Assembly (NCBI GenBank): GCA_943789365.1
Contig: CALSTV010000001.1
Span: forward strand, 868,001 to 932,000
Length of the DNA stretch: 64,000 bases
Direction of reading: 5' to 3'
From: an uncultured Flavobacteriaceae bacterium
GTDB lineage: Bacteria > Bacteroidota > Bacteroidia > Flavobacteriales > Flavobacteriaceae
The position numbers and the translations under genes are program-made. The number at the start of each line of letters is the position of its first letter. Positions within the stretch are counted from its first letter, which is position 1. The notes below the pieces were generated by a model. The model made no database searches and was not told the origin of the DNA. It saw only the letters and a list, made by a program, of their open reading frames with translations. Shown piece after piece: positions 52,897 to 62,274 of the stretch.

Positions 52897-53601
52897 ATGT
52901 TTATAACTGCACTTATTTTTGGCTTGCTCGGAAGTTTTCATTGTATTGGTATGTGTGGTCCAATTGCTTTAGTGCTTCCCGTTCATCACAACAATACATT
53001 TCAAAAAGGTCTAAAAATTATATTGTACCATTTGGGAAGAATACTAGCCTATGGTTCCATTGGCTTCTTATTTGGATGGCTAGGCAAAGGATTGTACTTA
53101 TCAGGGTTTCAACAGCGCTTGTCTATACTAATAGGACTTGCTATGATCGCTTCAATTCTAATACCTTCAGGCATTCTAAACCGTTTATCAATCACACAAT
53201 CGAGCTACGTTTTTATAGGGAAGCTAAAGTCATCTTTAGCCCAACAATTGAAAAAAAAAGATGCTAAAGCTTTGTTTTCCATAGGGTTCTTAAATGGTTT
53301 TCTTCCCTGTGGAATGGTATATATGGCCTTGGCAGGCGCTATTGCAACAGCAACACCCTCACAAGGTTTTTTGTACATGTGTATTTACGGAATTGGAACA
53401 GCACCGCTAATGACTATTTTGCTCTATTTTAAAGATGCCTTTTCTATAAAATTTCGCAACAAAATTCAAAAGGCAATTCCAATTTTTGTCGTACTCATTG
53501 GATTGTTATTTGTTTTAAGAGGATTTGGACTTGGGATTCCTTTTATATCACCTTCAGATGCCAAATTACAGGTCTCCCCTAATGCAGAGGTTTGTTTGTA
53601 A
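52897..53601 (+). CDS. SafE/TauE-like membrane protein (UreH-type) of the oxidase locus
   Basis: 234 aa with six helices. The opening FGLLGSFHCIGMCGPIAL carries the Cys/His motif shared by UreH/SafE-like proteins of cbb3 loci, and NGFLPCGMVYMALAGA has the second conserved Cys. It is annotated generally as 'sulfite exporter TauE/SafE family', but the conserved Cys/His suggest a copper role in oxidase maturation. It lies 12 bp after ccoH. Confidence 0.85.
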   Translation: MFITALIFGLLGSFHCIGMCGPIALVLPVHHNNTFQKGLKIILYHLGRILAYGSIGFLFGWLGKGLYLSGFQQRLSILIGLAMIASILIPSGILNRLSITQSSYVFIGKLKSSLAQQLKKKDAKALFSIGFLNGFLPCGMVYMALAGAIATATPSQGFLYMCIYGIGTAPLMTILLYFKDAFSIKFRNKIQKAIPIFVVLIGLLFVLRGFGLGIPFISPSDAKLQVSPNAEVCL

Positions 53602-53676
53602 TGTTTTACAATCATAAATTTTTACAGCAACTATTTAGAATCTCTTAAAAATAATATTGTTTAGAAAACAATTATA

Positions 53677-53701
53677 CCTTCGAACGGCAAAAGTTCGAAG
53701 G
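53677..53701. promoter_or_regulatory. 9-bp inverted repeat upstream of the RND gene
   Basis: CCTTCGAAC (53677-53685) and GTTCGAAGG (53693-53701) are exact inverse copies 7 nt apart. The right arm ends 6 nt before the -7 box, so the repeat covers the -33 region like an operator. Confidence 0.45.
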
Positions 53702-53707
53702 ATTACT

Positions 53708-53715
53708 TACATTTG
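53708..53715 (+). promoter_or_regulatory. -7 box (TACATTTG) of the RND gene
   Basis: TACATTTG matches TAnnTTTG and lies 16 nt before the ATG at 53732. This supports that start over the longer frame from 53657. Confidence 0.5.
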
Positions 53716-53731
53716 CACAAATTTAATGTAC

Positions 53732-56101
53732 ATGAAATTCTGGACAAAGACTTCTCGTTTTATATTGAAAAATCAAATTGTAATTCTAATTGCAATTGCT
53801 ATTGTTACAGTACTTTTAGCCAGACAAACACAATATATAAAGTTCTCGTATACCGAAGCCAATCTTTTGCCAGAGGATCATGTTGAAATTATCAAGTACG
53901 ACAATTTTTTAGAAATCTTTGGTGAAGAGGGAACGCTCATTATTTTGGCCGTTAACAATCAGGAAATATTTACTCCTGAAAAATTTAAAAACTGGAATCA
54001 ACTTGCGAAAAGATTAGACTCCTTCGCTGAAATTGATTTCTCTGTTTCCATTGGCGAGTTAAAAGAACTCAAAAAAGACAAAGAAAACAAACGGTTTGAG
54101 ATGGTTGCACTTCCAGAGGCTAGCTTCGATACTCAAGAAGGCATAAACACACTTAAAAAACACCTTTTTAACGACCTTCCATTTTACAACGACTTGTTGT
54201 TTAACAAGGATACACAGACAATCCAGACAGCCTTGTTCTTAGACAAAACAATTGTGAACACCAAGGAGAGAAAAGATTTTGTTTTCAATTATCTCAATCC
54301 AATCATTGCACAATTTGAAAAAGACAATGACATAGACGTTCGAGTTTCCGGCATGCCTTTTATCAGAACTATGAATTCTGAAAATATAAAGGCAGAGATG
54401 GGTATGTTCGTTGGGTTGGCCTTGGGAATTACAGCATTAATTTTCTTCTTTTTCTTTCGGTCATTTAGAGCCACATTTATTACGCTATTGGTAGTGAGTA
54501 TCGGGGTTATATGGGCCTTCGGTTTTATTGGTTTATTCCGTTATGAAATTACGATTCTTACAGCGTTGATCCCACCATTAATCATTGTAATTGGTGTGCC
54601 AAACGCCATATTTATCATCAATAAATACCAACAAGAAATTAAAAAACACGGGAATAAAACGAAGTCACTGCAACGCGTTATTTCAAAAGTTGGGAATGCA
54701 ACTTTAATGACCAATATCACTACTTCTGCAGGTTTTGCTACTTTTATTTTCACCAATAGTTCGCTCTTAAATGAGTTTGGAATTATAGCTTCTATCAATA
54801 TCATGGCCATTTTTGTTTTGTCGATATTGATCATCCCCTCCATTTACAGTTTTATGGCCATTCCAAAAGAGAAGCATCTTAAACATTTGGAAAAGAAATG
54901 GATGTCGAAAATTGTAGAATGGATGGTGATAATGGTGCGCAACAAAAAAATAGCCATTTATACCATATCTCTTACGGTCATCATAGCTAGTATTATTGGG
55001 GTGTACAAAATTAGAGTTTCTGGAAGTTTGATCGATGACATGCCAAAAGACAAAGTTTTTTACAAAGACATTCTTTTCTTCGAAGAGGAATTTGGAGGAA
55101 TCATGCCTTTGGAGATCATGATTGATACTAAAAAAGAGAACGGAGTTTTTAAGCTTTCTATATTAAAGAAAATAGAAAAACTAACCTCAGTAATAGAGAC
55201 TACTCCAGGTTTGTATCGCACCACTTCAATAAACGATTTAGTAAAATACTCCAAACAAGCTTTTTACAACGGTAACCCAAAGTATTACCAACTTCCTACT
55301 TCACAAGAAAAGACTTTCTTGATGAATTATATCAAAAACTCGCAAGGAAATAGCAGTTCTTTTTTAAACACAATAGACGCCAAAGGCAGGTACGCTAGAA
55401 TTACGACCTATATGAAAGATGTGGGGACCGACAAAATGGAGCGCATTCAGGAAGATTTACAGGCCTTGATAGATAAAGAGTTTAAAACGGCCAATTGTGA
55501 GGTTACATTGACTGGAAAAGCCTTTGTATTCTTGAAAGGAACGAATTATTTGATAAACAACTTAGTGCTGTCATTATCATTGGCTATCTTACTTATTTCT
55601 GTTTTTATGGGCTGGATGTTCCGTTCTATGCGCATGATATTTATTTCTTTAATACCGAACTTACTCCCATTGCTAGTTACGGCAGGTTTAATGGGGTATT
55701 TAGGCATCCCAATAAAGCCTTCTACGATACTTGTTTTTAGCATTGCGTTTGGAATTTCTGTGGACGACACTATTCACTTTTTAGCCAAATACAGACAAGA
55801 GTTAGTAGCCAACAAATGGAAGGTAAGAAAATCGGTATACAAGGCCTTGCGCGAGACTGGTGTAAGTATGTTTTATACCTCTATTGTATTATTTTTTGGG
55901 TTTCTAGTTTTTGTAGTTTCTAGCTTTGGTGGGACAAAAGCACTTGGCGGTTTGGTTTCTGTTACTTTGCTATTTGCCATGGTTTCTAATTTGCTTTTAT
56001 TACCTGCTTTACTCCTTTCTTTAGAGCGCAAAATTGCGAATAAGAAAACTTTAAAGAAACCAAAAATGAAAATTATTTCATCGCATAAAGACGAGGATTA
56101 A
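53732..56101 (+). CDS. RND/MMPL-type membrane transporter
   Basis: 789 aa from the ATG at 53732 (MKFWTKTSRFILKNQ); an ATG at 53726 adds two residues and the frame to 53657 runs through the promoter. It has about 12 helices in two halves, each with a large periplasmic loop after the first helix and a five-helix MMPL/SSD-like bundle: FVGLALGITALIFFFFFRS, then FSIAFGISVDDTIHFLAKYR with the conserved Asp pair. These proteins export lipids, hopanoids or hydrophobic molecules. Cargo is unknown here. It has its own promoter and operator-like repeat. Confidence 0.9.
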   Translation: MKFWTKTSRFILKNQIVILIAIAIVTVLLARQTQYIKFSYTEANLLPEDHVEIIKYDNFLEIFGEEGTLIILAVNNQEIFTPEKFKNWNQLAKRLDSFAEIDFSVSIGELKELKKDKENKRFEMVALPEASFDTQEGINTLKKHLFNDLPFYNDLLFNKDTQTIQTALFLDKTIVNTKERKDFVFNYLNPIIAQFEKDNDIDVRVSGMPFIRTMNSENIKAEMGMFVGLALGITALIFFFFFRSFRATFITLLVVSIGVIWAFGFIGLFRYEITILTALIPPLIIVIGVPNAIFIINKYQQEIKKHGNKTKSLQRVISKVGNATLMTNITTSAGFATFIFTNSSLLNEFGIIASINIMAIFVLSILIIPSIYSFMAIPKEKHLKHLEKKWMSKIVEWMVIMVRNKKIAIYTISLTVIIASIIGVYKIRVSGSLIDDMPKDKVFYKDILFFEEEFGGIMPLEIMIDTKKENGVFKLSILKKIEKLTSVIETTPGLYRTTSINDLVKYSKQAFYNGNPKYYQLPTSQEKTFLMNYIKNSQGNSSSFLNTIDAKGRYARITTYMKDVGTDKMERIQEDLQALIDKEFKTANCEVTLTGKAFVFLKGTNYLINNLVLSLSLAILLISVFMGWMFRSMRMIFISLIPNLLPLLVTAGLMGYLGIPIKPSTILVFSIAFGISVDDTIHFLAKYRQELVANKWKVRKSVYKALRETGVSMFYTSIVLFFGFLVFVVSSFGGTKALGGLVSVTLLFAMVSNLLLLPALLLSLERKIANKKTLKKPKMKIISSHKDED

Positions 56102-56133
56102 GTAGCTCTTTTTAGGCTTACCTTCAACCTTTT

Positions 56134-57249
56134 TTAGCTAAAGGAAATGTAACACCAAACCAACATAAGTCCCAATCTATAAATTTCTAGCCGGACTGTT
56201 CTCTTCTTTTCTAATCGTTTTCCAACCAGCACTAGGGTTGCTAAAACCCACAAAACAATTGAAAAGAGTAGTATACTAGAAAAAGTAGTTACATAATAAG
56301 AAATTACGGATAAACAGATAAAGAGTGCTACTAAATTCAATACTATATACGCTTTCTGAGCAAGGGTATAAGAGAAGTAACTAGCCTTTCCCTTGTCTAC
56401 ATACAAAGACAAACTTTGAAGTGCTCCCGTCTCCGGAACCCAATCTGGACCTTTTATCAACAATGCGAGTTTTTGTTGTAAACTGGGTAGTTGTTTCATC
56501 TGAAAAATTAGATTTTGATAGTAATGAAAAACTGTAGTTAAAAAATCCCTTGAATTGACATCTTTTGTAAGTCCATAGGTGACGGAATCTGTCTCTTCCT
56601 GAAAAGTTCCAAACAAACGATCCCATAAAATCAAAACCCCTCCATAATTCTTATCTAAATAAGCTTCATTTGAACCGTGGTGAACTCTGTGATGCGAAGG
56701 TGTTACAAATATCCGTTCGATAATCCCCAATTTAGGTACTAAGGTTGTATGTAATAAGAATTGATAGAGACCAATGACCAAGTGCGTACCTAAGACTACT
56801 TTTGGTGTAAAACCTAACACCGGCATAAAAGACCAAAAAAGCACTCGTAATGCCACCTGAAATGGTGTTAAATTCAATGCAACTGTGTAATTGTAGTCCT
56901 CACTTTGGTGATGAATAATATGTGCTCCCCAAAATAAATTGATTCGATGTCCAGACCTGTGATAAAAATACCAGATAAAGTCAGACAAAAACACAGCCAA
57001 AACAAAGTAACCCATAGTTTCCGGGATACTTAACAAACGAAAGTGTTCATATAGAAAACCGTAGTAAAAATAAATCAATGGTACCATAAACAAGCTAGCT
57101 ACCCTATCAAAAGCCCCCATTAATAAATTAGAAATGGTATTTTGAAAACGAAAAACACGTTTACCTTTTGATCTGGTCAACAAGTACTCTAGACCAATAA
57201 TAAACAACACAAAAGAGATGACTAGTCCTAAATATTTATCTTCTTCCAT
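56134..57249 (-). CDS. Fatty acid hydroxylase/sterol desaturase family protein (AGMO-like)
   Basis: 371 aa. About eight helices carry the di-iron His motifs HRSGH, HIIHHQSEDYN and HHRVHHG. The length and C-terminal extra helices resemble alkylglycerol-monooxygenase-type members (TMEM195-like) more than the shorter protein at 22218. It would oxidise a lipid at the membrane with O2. It is convergent with the RND gene and divergent from asnS. Confidence 0.88.
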   Translation of the reverse strand: MEEDKYLGLVISFVLFIIGLEYLLTRSKGKRVFRFQNTISNLLMGAFDRVASLFMVPLIYFYYGFLYEHFRLLSIPETMGYFVLAVFLSDFIWYFYHRSGHRINLFWGAHIIHHQSEDYNYTVALNLTPFQVALRVLFWSFMPVLGFTPKVVLGTHLVIGLYQFLLHTTLVPKLGIIERIFVTPSHHRVHHGSNEAYLDKNYGGVLILWDRLFGTFQEETDSVTYGLTKDVNSRDFLTTVFHYYQNLIFQMKQLPSLQQKLALLIKGPDWVPETGALQSLSLYVDKGKASYFSYTLAQKAYIVLNLVALFICLSVISYYVTTFSSILLFSIVLWVLATLVLVGKRLEKKRTVRLEIYRLGLMLVWCYISFS

Positions 57250-57338
57250 AACTGCTCTTTATAAAAAAATACTCTCAAATTTAAAAATAATAACTAAAAA
57301 AAAACAGCAACTTTGACAAAAAATAAAGGTCTATACAA

Positions 57339-57371
57339 TTGTAATTTCTTCAAACCGAAGCATTATATTTG
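57339..57371 (+). promoter_or_regulatory. Promoter of asnS
   Basis: TTG (57339-57341), 22-nt spacer, then TATATTTG (57364-57371), 18 nt before the ATG. A clean Bacteroidota-type promoter. Confidence 0.65.
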
Positions 57372-57389
57372 TAGTTAAATCGTACACTT

Positions 57390-58823
57390 ATGAAAAGAAA
57401 TACCATTGCCACCCTATTAAAATCTAACGTCTCCTCTGCACCTGTTTACGTGAAAGGGTGGGTAAAAACATTTAGAGCCAATAGATTTATTTCTTTGAAT
57501 GACGGTTCTACACTAGCCAACATTCAATGTGTTTTAGATTTTGAGAACACAGATGAATCCACCTTAAAAAAAATTACCACGGGTGCCGCAATTGCAGTAC
57601 AAGGTATTTTAATTGAAAGTCAGGGACAAGGTCAAAAAGTAGAAATACAGGTTGAAAACATAAAAATATTAGGTGAAGCCAACCCTAACGAATATCCAAT
57701 TCAACCTAAAAAACACAGTTTAGAATTCTTAAGAGAAAACGCGCATTTGCGCATAAGAACTAATACGTTTAGCGCTATTATGAGAATGCGATCTGCGCTG
57801 TCTTTTGCCGTACATAAATACTTTCAAGAGAACGGATTCAACTATGTACACACGCCAATCATAACAGGAACAGATGCTGAAGGGGCAGGAGAAATGTTTT
57901 CAGTTTCCTCTTTAAAAAATGATAGTCTTCCAAAAACAGAAGATGGAAAAGTAGATTATACTAAAGATTTCTTTGGGAAGGAAACGCACTTAACAGTTTC
58001 TGGGCAATTAGAAGCCGAAACCTATGCTATGGCACTGGGAAAAGTTTATACTTTTGGTCCTACATTTAGAGCTGAAAATTCCAATACCTCTCGACATTTA
58101 GCAGAATTTTGGATGATTGAACCTGAAGTTGCTTTTAATGATTTAATTGACAATATGGATTTGGCTGAAGATTTTATCAAGTATACGCTTCAATATGTGT
58201 TAGACAACTGTAAGGAAGATATTGAGTTTTTGGAAAACAGATTGCTACAAGAAGACAAAACAAAACCACTTGCAGACCGCAACGAAATGACCCTAACTGA
58301 ACGTTTACAATTTGTTGCCAACAATGAGTTCAAACGAATCTCTTATACGGAGGCTTTTGACATTCTAAGAAATTGCAAACCCAATAAAAAGAAAAAATTT
58401 AAATATCCTATTGTAGATTGGGGTGTAGACCTACAAAGCGAACACGAACGTTATTTGGTGGAAAAACACTTTAAATGTCCGGTTATCCTGTTCGATTACC
58501 CTGCAACAATTAAGGCATTTTATATGCGTTTGAACGACGACGGTAAAACCGTACGCGCTATGGATGTATTGTTCCCTGGTATTGGTGAAATCGTAGGCGG
58601 CTCTCAAAGAGAAGAGCGCTTGGATGTATTGCAAAACAAGATGAAAGCATTGGACATTGACCCACAAGAATTGTGGTGGTACTTAGATACACGAAAATTT
58701 GGAACGGCAGTGCACAGCGGATTTGGGTTGGGATTTGAACGATTGGTATTATTCGCTACCGGAATGAGCAATATTCGCGATGTGATTCCGTTCCCAAGAA
58801 CACCTATGAATGCAGCTTTTTAA
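57390..58823 (+). CDS. asnS: Asparagine-tRNA ligase
   Basis: 477 aa, class II AARS. An N-terminal OB-fold ([20 protein letters not shown]) is followed by the catalytic core with [21 protein letters not shown] (motif 2, split near 225-245) and [12 protein letters not shown] (motif 3) near 455. [13 protein letters not shown] is typical of AsnRS. It attaches Asn to tRNA-Asn. It is followed 74 bp later by rpoN with its own promoter. Confidence 0.98.
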   Translation: MKRNTIATLLKSNVSSAPVYVKGWVKTFRANRFISLNDGSTLANIQCVLDFENTDESTLKKITTGAAIAVQGILIESQGQGQKVEIQVENIKILGEANPNEYPIQPKKHSLEFLRENAHLRIRTNTFSAIMRMRSALSFAVHKYFQENGFNYVHTPIITGTDAEGAGEMFSVSSLKNDSLPKTEDGKVDYTKDFFGKETHLTVSGQLEAETYAMALGKVYTFGPTFRAENSNTSRHLAEFWMIEPEVAFNDLIDNMDLAEDFIKYTLQYVLDNCKEDIEFLENRLLQEDKTKPLADRNEMTLTERLQFVANNEFKRISYTEAFDILRNCKPNKKKKFKYPIVDWGVDLQSEHERYLVEKHFKCPVILFDYPATIKAFYMRLNDDGKTVRAMDVLFPGIGEIVGGSQREERLDVLQNKMKALDIDPQELWWYLDTRKFGTAVHSGFGLGFERLVLFATGMSNIRDVIPFPRTPMNAAF

Positions 58824-58883
58824 TAACAAATAATTGCTTGGCTATTCTAGGAAAACAAACTGCCATTGTCTCCCTTGAATTTG

Positions 58884-58891
58884 TATATTTG
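58884..58891 (+). promoter_or_regulatory. -7 box (TATATTTG) of rpoN
   Basis: TATATTTG ends only 6 nt before the rpoN ATG at 58898. The start site would fall at or within a few nt of the ATG, suggesting a leaderless transcript. Confidence 0.5.
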
Positions 58892-58897
58892 TATACC

Positions 58898-60358
58898 ATG
58901 TTAAAACAAAACCTGCATCTCAAATTACTTCATAAACTTTCGCCTCAACAGATTCAATTGATGAAGTTGATTCAATTGCCTACGCAAGCTTTTGAACAAC
59001 GGTTAAAACAGGAGATTGAAGAAAATCCTGCCTTAGATATTGAGCGTGAATCGGACCGTAGCGAAGACGAAATGCTGCAAAACGAATATGACGAAAATGA
59101 TAGTGAAACGATAGAAGCTGAGGATATTAACATCGATGAATATTTAAGTGACGATGATATACCGGACTATAGACTGCAATCGAACAATTACAGTGTCGAC
59201 GACGATGAGTATCAAGTCCCTTATGCCGCTGGGGTAAGTTTTCATCAGTCATTAAAAAGTCAATTAAACACCTACAGATTAAATGACGAGCAACTTGCAA
59301 TTGCTGAGTTTTTAGTAGGAAGTGTCGACGAGAGTGGTTATTTAAGACGTGAACTTATAGATTTAGTGGACGATTTAGCTTTTACGCAGAACATCTATAC
59401 CACGGAAGAAAATGTAAGCCAAATTCTATGTGAGATCGTTCAAAAACTAGACCCTATTGGTGTAGGAGCTAGAGATCTAAAAGAATGCTTGATCTTACAA
59501 TTAACAAGCAAAGAAAAAACAAAACACGTTGAACTCGCCATTACAATTCTAGAAAAGAGTTTTGAGTTATTTGTGAAAAAACACTATAAAAAACTAATCG
59601 CCAAATACGAAATCACTGAAGAAGACCTCAAAGCTGTTATTAAATTAATTGAAAAACTTAATCCTAAACCAGGTAGCACTTTTGTTGGTAGTTCTAAGTT
59701 TAACAGTCAGATTGTTCCGGACTTCACTATACAAATTATTGATGGTGTATTGGAACTCAACCTAAATTCTAGGAATGCACCAGAACTTAATGTTTCTAGA
59801 GAGTATAACGATATGCTCAAAGGTTATCAGGAATCTAAAGAAAAGTCAAAATCTCAAAAAGATGCTGTGCTTTTTATCAAACAAAAATTAGATGCTGCAA
59901 AGTGGTTTATCGACGCAATTAAGCAGCGTCAACAAACCTTGCTGTTGACAATGAATAGCATCATGGAACATCAGCATGACTATTTTCTTACGGGTGATGA
60001 GCGCAAATTAAAACCGATGATTTTGAAAGACATCGCTGAAAAAATTGAGATGGATATTTCTACGGTTTCCAGAGTGGCCAACAGTAAATATGTAGAAACT
60101 CCATACGGAACAAAATTGATCAAGGATTTCTTTTCTGAAGCTATGAAGAACGATCAAGGCGAAGATGTTTCTACTAGAGAAATCAAAAACATATTAAAGA
60201 AAGTGATTGGTGAAGAAAACAAAAGAAAGCCATTTACAGACGATAAGTTGATGCAAAAATTAAAAGAAGAAGGTTATCTTATTGCACGTAGAACGGTAGC
60301 TAAATACAGAGAACAGTTAGATATTCCAGTTGCCCGTTTACGCAAAGAAATTGTTTAA
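58898..60358 (+). CDS. rpoN: RNA polymerase sigma-54 factor
   Basis: 486 aa from the ATG at 58898 (MLKQNLHLKLLHKLSPQQIQ); the longer frame from 58838 crosses the promoter. The N-terminal activator-interacting region is KLSPQQIQLMKLIQLPT, an acidic region covers about 50-115, the core-binding domain is about 125-300, and the HTH (KDIAEKIEMDISTVSRVANSK) is followed by the RpoN box (ARRTVAKYREQL). It directs transcription at -24/-12 promoters needing AAA+ activators. The next gene follows after 15 bp. Confidence 0.97.
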   Translation: MLKQNLHLKLLHKLSPQQIQLMKLIQLPTQAFEQRLKQEIEENPALDIERESDRSEDEMLQNEYDENDSETIEAEDINIDEYLSDDDIPDYRLQSNNYSVDDDEYQVPYAAGVSFHQSLKSQLNTYRLNDEQLAIAEFLVGSVDESGYLRRELIDLVDDLAFTQNIYTTEENVSQILCEIVQKLDPIGVGARDLKECLILQLTSKEKTKHVELAITILEKSFELFVKKHYKKLIAKYEITEEDLKAVIKLIEKLNPKPGSTFVGSSKFNSQIVPDFTIQIIDGVLELNLNSRNAPELNVSREYNDMLKGYQESKEKSKSQKDAVLFIKQKLDAAKWFIDAIKQRQQTLLLTMNSIMEHQHDYFLTGDERKLKPMILKDIAEKIEMDISTVSRVANSKYVETPYGTKLIKDFFSEAMKNDQGEDVSTREIKNILKKVIGEENKRKPFTDDKLMQKLKEEGYLIARRTVAKYREQLDIPVARLRKEIV

Positions 60359-60373
60359 GCTTAACCGCCACTT

Positions 60374-60991
60374 ATGACATCCTCAAGGTTCTTCTCTATT
60401 GTTTCTATAGTATTTCACCCTATCGTGCTTCCTACGGCGGCAACTTTATTTGTGTTTATTGCAAAACCCAACACACTAGACAGTCAATTGAAACTCAATA
60501 TTCTCGGTTTGGTTGCTGTATTTACGTATGCATTTCCTATCCTTTTACTGTATATATTAAAAAGAACCAAAAGAATTCACAGTTATGATTTGAAAGAAAT
60601 TCAAGAAAGAAAGTCACCTATACTAACTATGTTAGTTCTTTTTTACATTTTAGCAACATTGTTTGGAGAAATAGTGCAGTTACATTCTTTAGCTATACTT
60701 TTTACTGGTTGTTCCATTTCACTAAGTCTATGTTATATTGCTTTTGTAAAAAACATTAAAACCAGTATTCATATGATAGGCGCAGCTTCTGCTTCTTCTT
60801 TTTTATTGACTTTCAGCCATCAATACCAATTTAACTTGCTACTTCCTTTTGCCATCAGTTGCTTTTGTGGTGGATTGATTGCGCAAGCTCGATTGCGTTT
60901 GGATGCGCACAGTCTTAAAGAAATTATTTTTGGTATTGTATTCGGAATTTTGGGACAATTTTTAGCTTATAGCAATGTCTTAATAGCTTAG
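60374..60991 (+). CDS. PAP2-like integral membrane protein, function unknown
   Basis: 205 aa with about six hydrophobic helices. The C-terminal IHMIGAASASSFL and ARLRLDAHSLKEIIFG resemble the second and third PAP2 phosphatase motifs in spacing (a conserved His then a later Arg/His), but the full catalytic KxxxxxxRP motif is not clear. It is often found after rpoN in this family. A phosphatase role is possible but not shown. Confidence 0.7.
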   Translation: MTSSRFFSIVSIVFHPIVLPTAATLFVFIAKPNTLDSQLKLNILGLVAVFTYAFPILLLYILKRTKRIHSYDLKEIQERKSPILTMLVLFYILATLFGEIVQLHSLAILFTGCSISLSLCYIAFVKNIKTSIHMIGAASASSFLLTFSHQYQFNLLLPFAISCFCGGLIAQARLRLDAHSLKEIIFGIVFGILGQFLAYSNVLIA

Positions 60992-61008
60992 CAATATGTA
61001 GACCAACT

Positions 61009-61689
61009 TTAAAAAAAGTAGAAAGCCATACCCATACGTAAGGTTTTCATATCCAATTTTTCACCAGATTCCAAATAGGTATCTTTTTCAAAAAACGGTG
61101 ACAATGCATAATTCACGAAGAAATTCCATGTTCCATACCCTGCAGACAAGGACAAACCATATTGGAATTTTTCAATTTCTGGAACTCTAAGATCTGATAC
61201 GTTTCCTACTTCTGACACATACTTTGAAGAAAAATCAAACACATAACCAAGTGTTACACCCCCATATACGCGCCAAAATTTATATTTTTCTAAGGTAGAT
61301 GTACGCCAACGAAATTCTATTGGCACTTCTATACTATGTGTTCTGTAGGTATTGTTATCATATGAAGTTTCTACTGCAAATCTACTAATTCCCATCTCTT
61401 GCGTTACAACTATGTTTTGAATATAAGTATTGTACGCATATCCAACTCCTAAGCCCATTCCAAAGTTCCTTTGTTTGTTAAATGGAATGTCTTTGACAAA
61501 ACCTCCTGCTACCCCAAAGGAGAATCCATTTTGTAAAAAGCCTTCGGGTGTACTCGTAAAGGTATTGTATGAAATATTTAAAAACAGCTGATCTTCGAGA
61601 TATTTAGGGTTTACAGAAATCGTATCTACCTGCGAATACAAAGCATTCGAAATAGTTAAAAATAGGAAAGTAAAAACAAATTTCTTCAT
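61009..61689 (-). CDS. Outer-membrane beta-barrel protein (porin-like/PorT-type)
   Basis: 226 aa from the ATG at 61689, which opens a signal peptide (MKKFVFTFLFLTISNALYSQ). The rest has eight or so amphipathic strands with aromatic ends (FLNISYNTF, FGMGLGVGYAYN, VYGGVTLGYVFDF), ending in Phe (MGMAFYFF). It resembles the small OMPs annotated as 'porin family' or PorT-like. It is convergent with the PAP2-like gene and follows the ExbD operon beyond a terminator. Confidence 0.8.
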   Translation of the reverse strand: MKKFVFTFLFLTISNALYSQVDTISVNPKYLEDQLFLNISYNTFTSTPEGFLQNGFSFGVAGGFVKDIPFNKQRNFGMGLGVGYAYNTYIQNIVVTQEMGISRFAVETSYDNNTYRTHSIEVPIEFRWRTSTLEKYKFWRVYGGVTLGYVFDFSSKYVSEVGNVSDLRVPEIEKFQYGLSLSAGYGTWNFFVNYALSPFFEKDTYLESGEKLDMKTLRMGMAFYFF

Positions 61690-61728
61690 AGATAAACGGT
61701 CGAAATTTAGATACAAAACAAATGTAAC

Positions 61729-61764
61729 AAAAAAAGGCAGCAGTTAACAAACTGTTGCCTTTTT
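61729..61764. terminator. Terminator of the ExbB/ExbD operon
   Basis: GGCAGCAGTT (61736-61745) and AACTGTTGCC (61750-61759) pair across AACA with one mismatch/G-U. A7 at 61729-61735 and T5 after 61759 make it usable on the minus strand. Confidence 0.85.
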
Positions 61765-61783
61765 AAATAAGCTCGTATTAGGG

Positions 61784-62266
61784 TTATTTAAGATTTGCAG
61801 TCAAATCACCTTTTCTTGTAGAATAACTGATTTTAAGCGCATTTATTTCTCTTAATTCTTCTCTAATATCATGAATTGTTCCTACTCCACAACGCACATC
61901 AGATTTGATCGAGGTTGTCATATATGGAATTTCTTCTGGGTTATGTTTCTCTTGTTCACCATAAATAAAATTAGCGACATCACTAACATTTGCCAATTTA
62001 TCATTCAGTTGAATTTTATCACCTGCTCCATATTTGGCACGATCTTCTGGTTTTACTTTTCCTACATATATTGTACTCACCAGACTTTTATGCTCCAATT
62101 TTTTAACTTCAGAGGCATTCGGTAATTTAGGTGGTTCAATCAACAAATCAGTTTCTCTCATTGTTGTCGTTACCATAAAGAAGAACAAAAGCATAAATAC
62201 AATATCTGGTAGGGCTGCTGTGTTTACAGCAGGCAATCCTTTTTTCTTTTTTCCAAATTTAGACAT
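61784..62266 (-). CDS. ExbD/TolR-family biopolymer transport protein (second copy)
   Basis: 160 aa. One N-terminal helix carries the conserved Asp (ALPDIVFMLLFFFMVTTTM) for proton flow, followed by a periplasmic TolR-like domain with GAGDKIQLND and YSTRKGDLTA. It is the distal gene of the ExbB-TM-ExbD-ExbD operon, 8 bp after the first ExbD. It would drive TonB- or gliding/T9SS-type energy use at the inner membrane. Confidence 0.93.
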   Translation of the reverse strand: MSKFGKKKKGLPAVNTAALPDIVFMLLFFFMVTTTMRETDLLIEPPKLPNASEVKKLEHKSLVSTIYVGKVKPEDRAKYGAGDKIQLNDKLANVSDVANFIYGEQEKHNPEEIPYMTTSIKSDVRCGVGTIHDIREELREINALKISYSTRKGDLTANLK

Positions 62267-62274
62267 ATGGTAAT

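Noticed and set aside
53657-53731. Longer N-terminus for the RND transporter
   Set aside because: It runs through an inverted repeat and a -7 box; MKFWTKTSRF at 53732 fits the family start.
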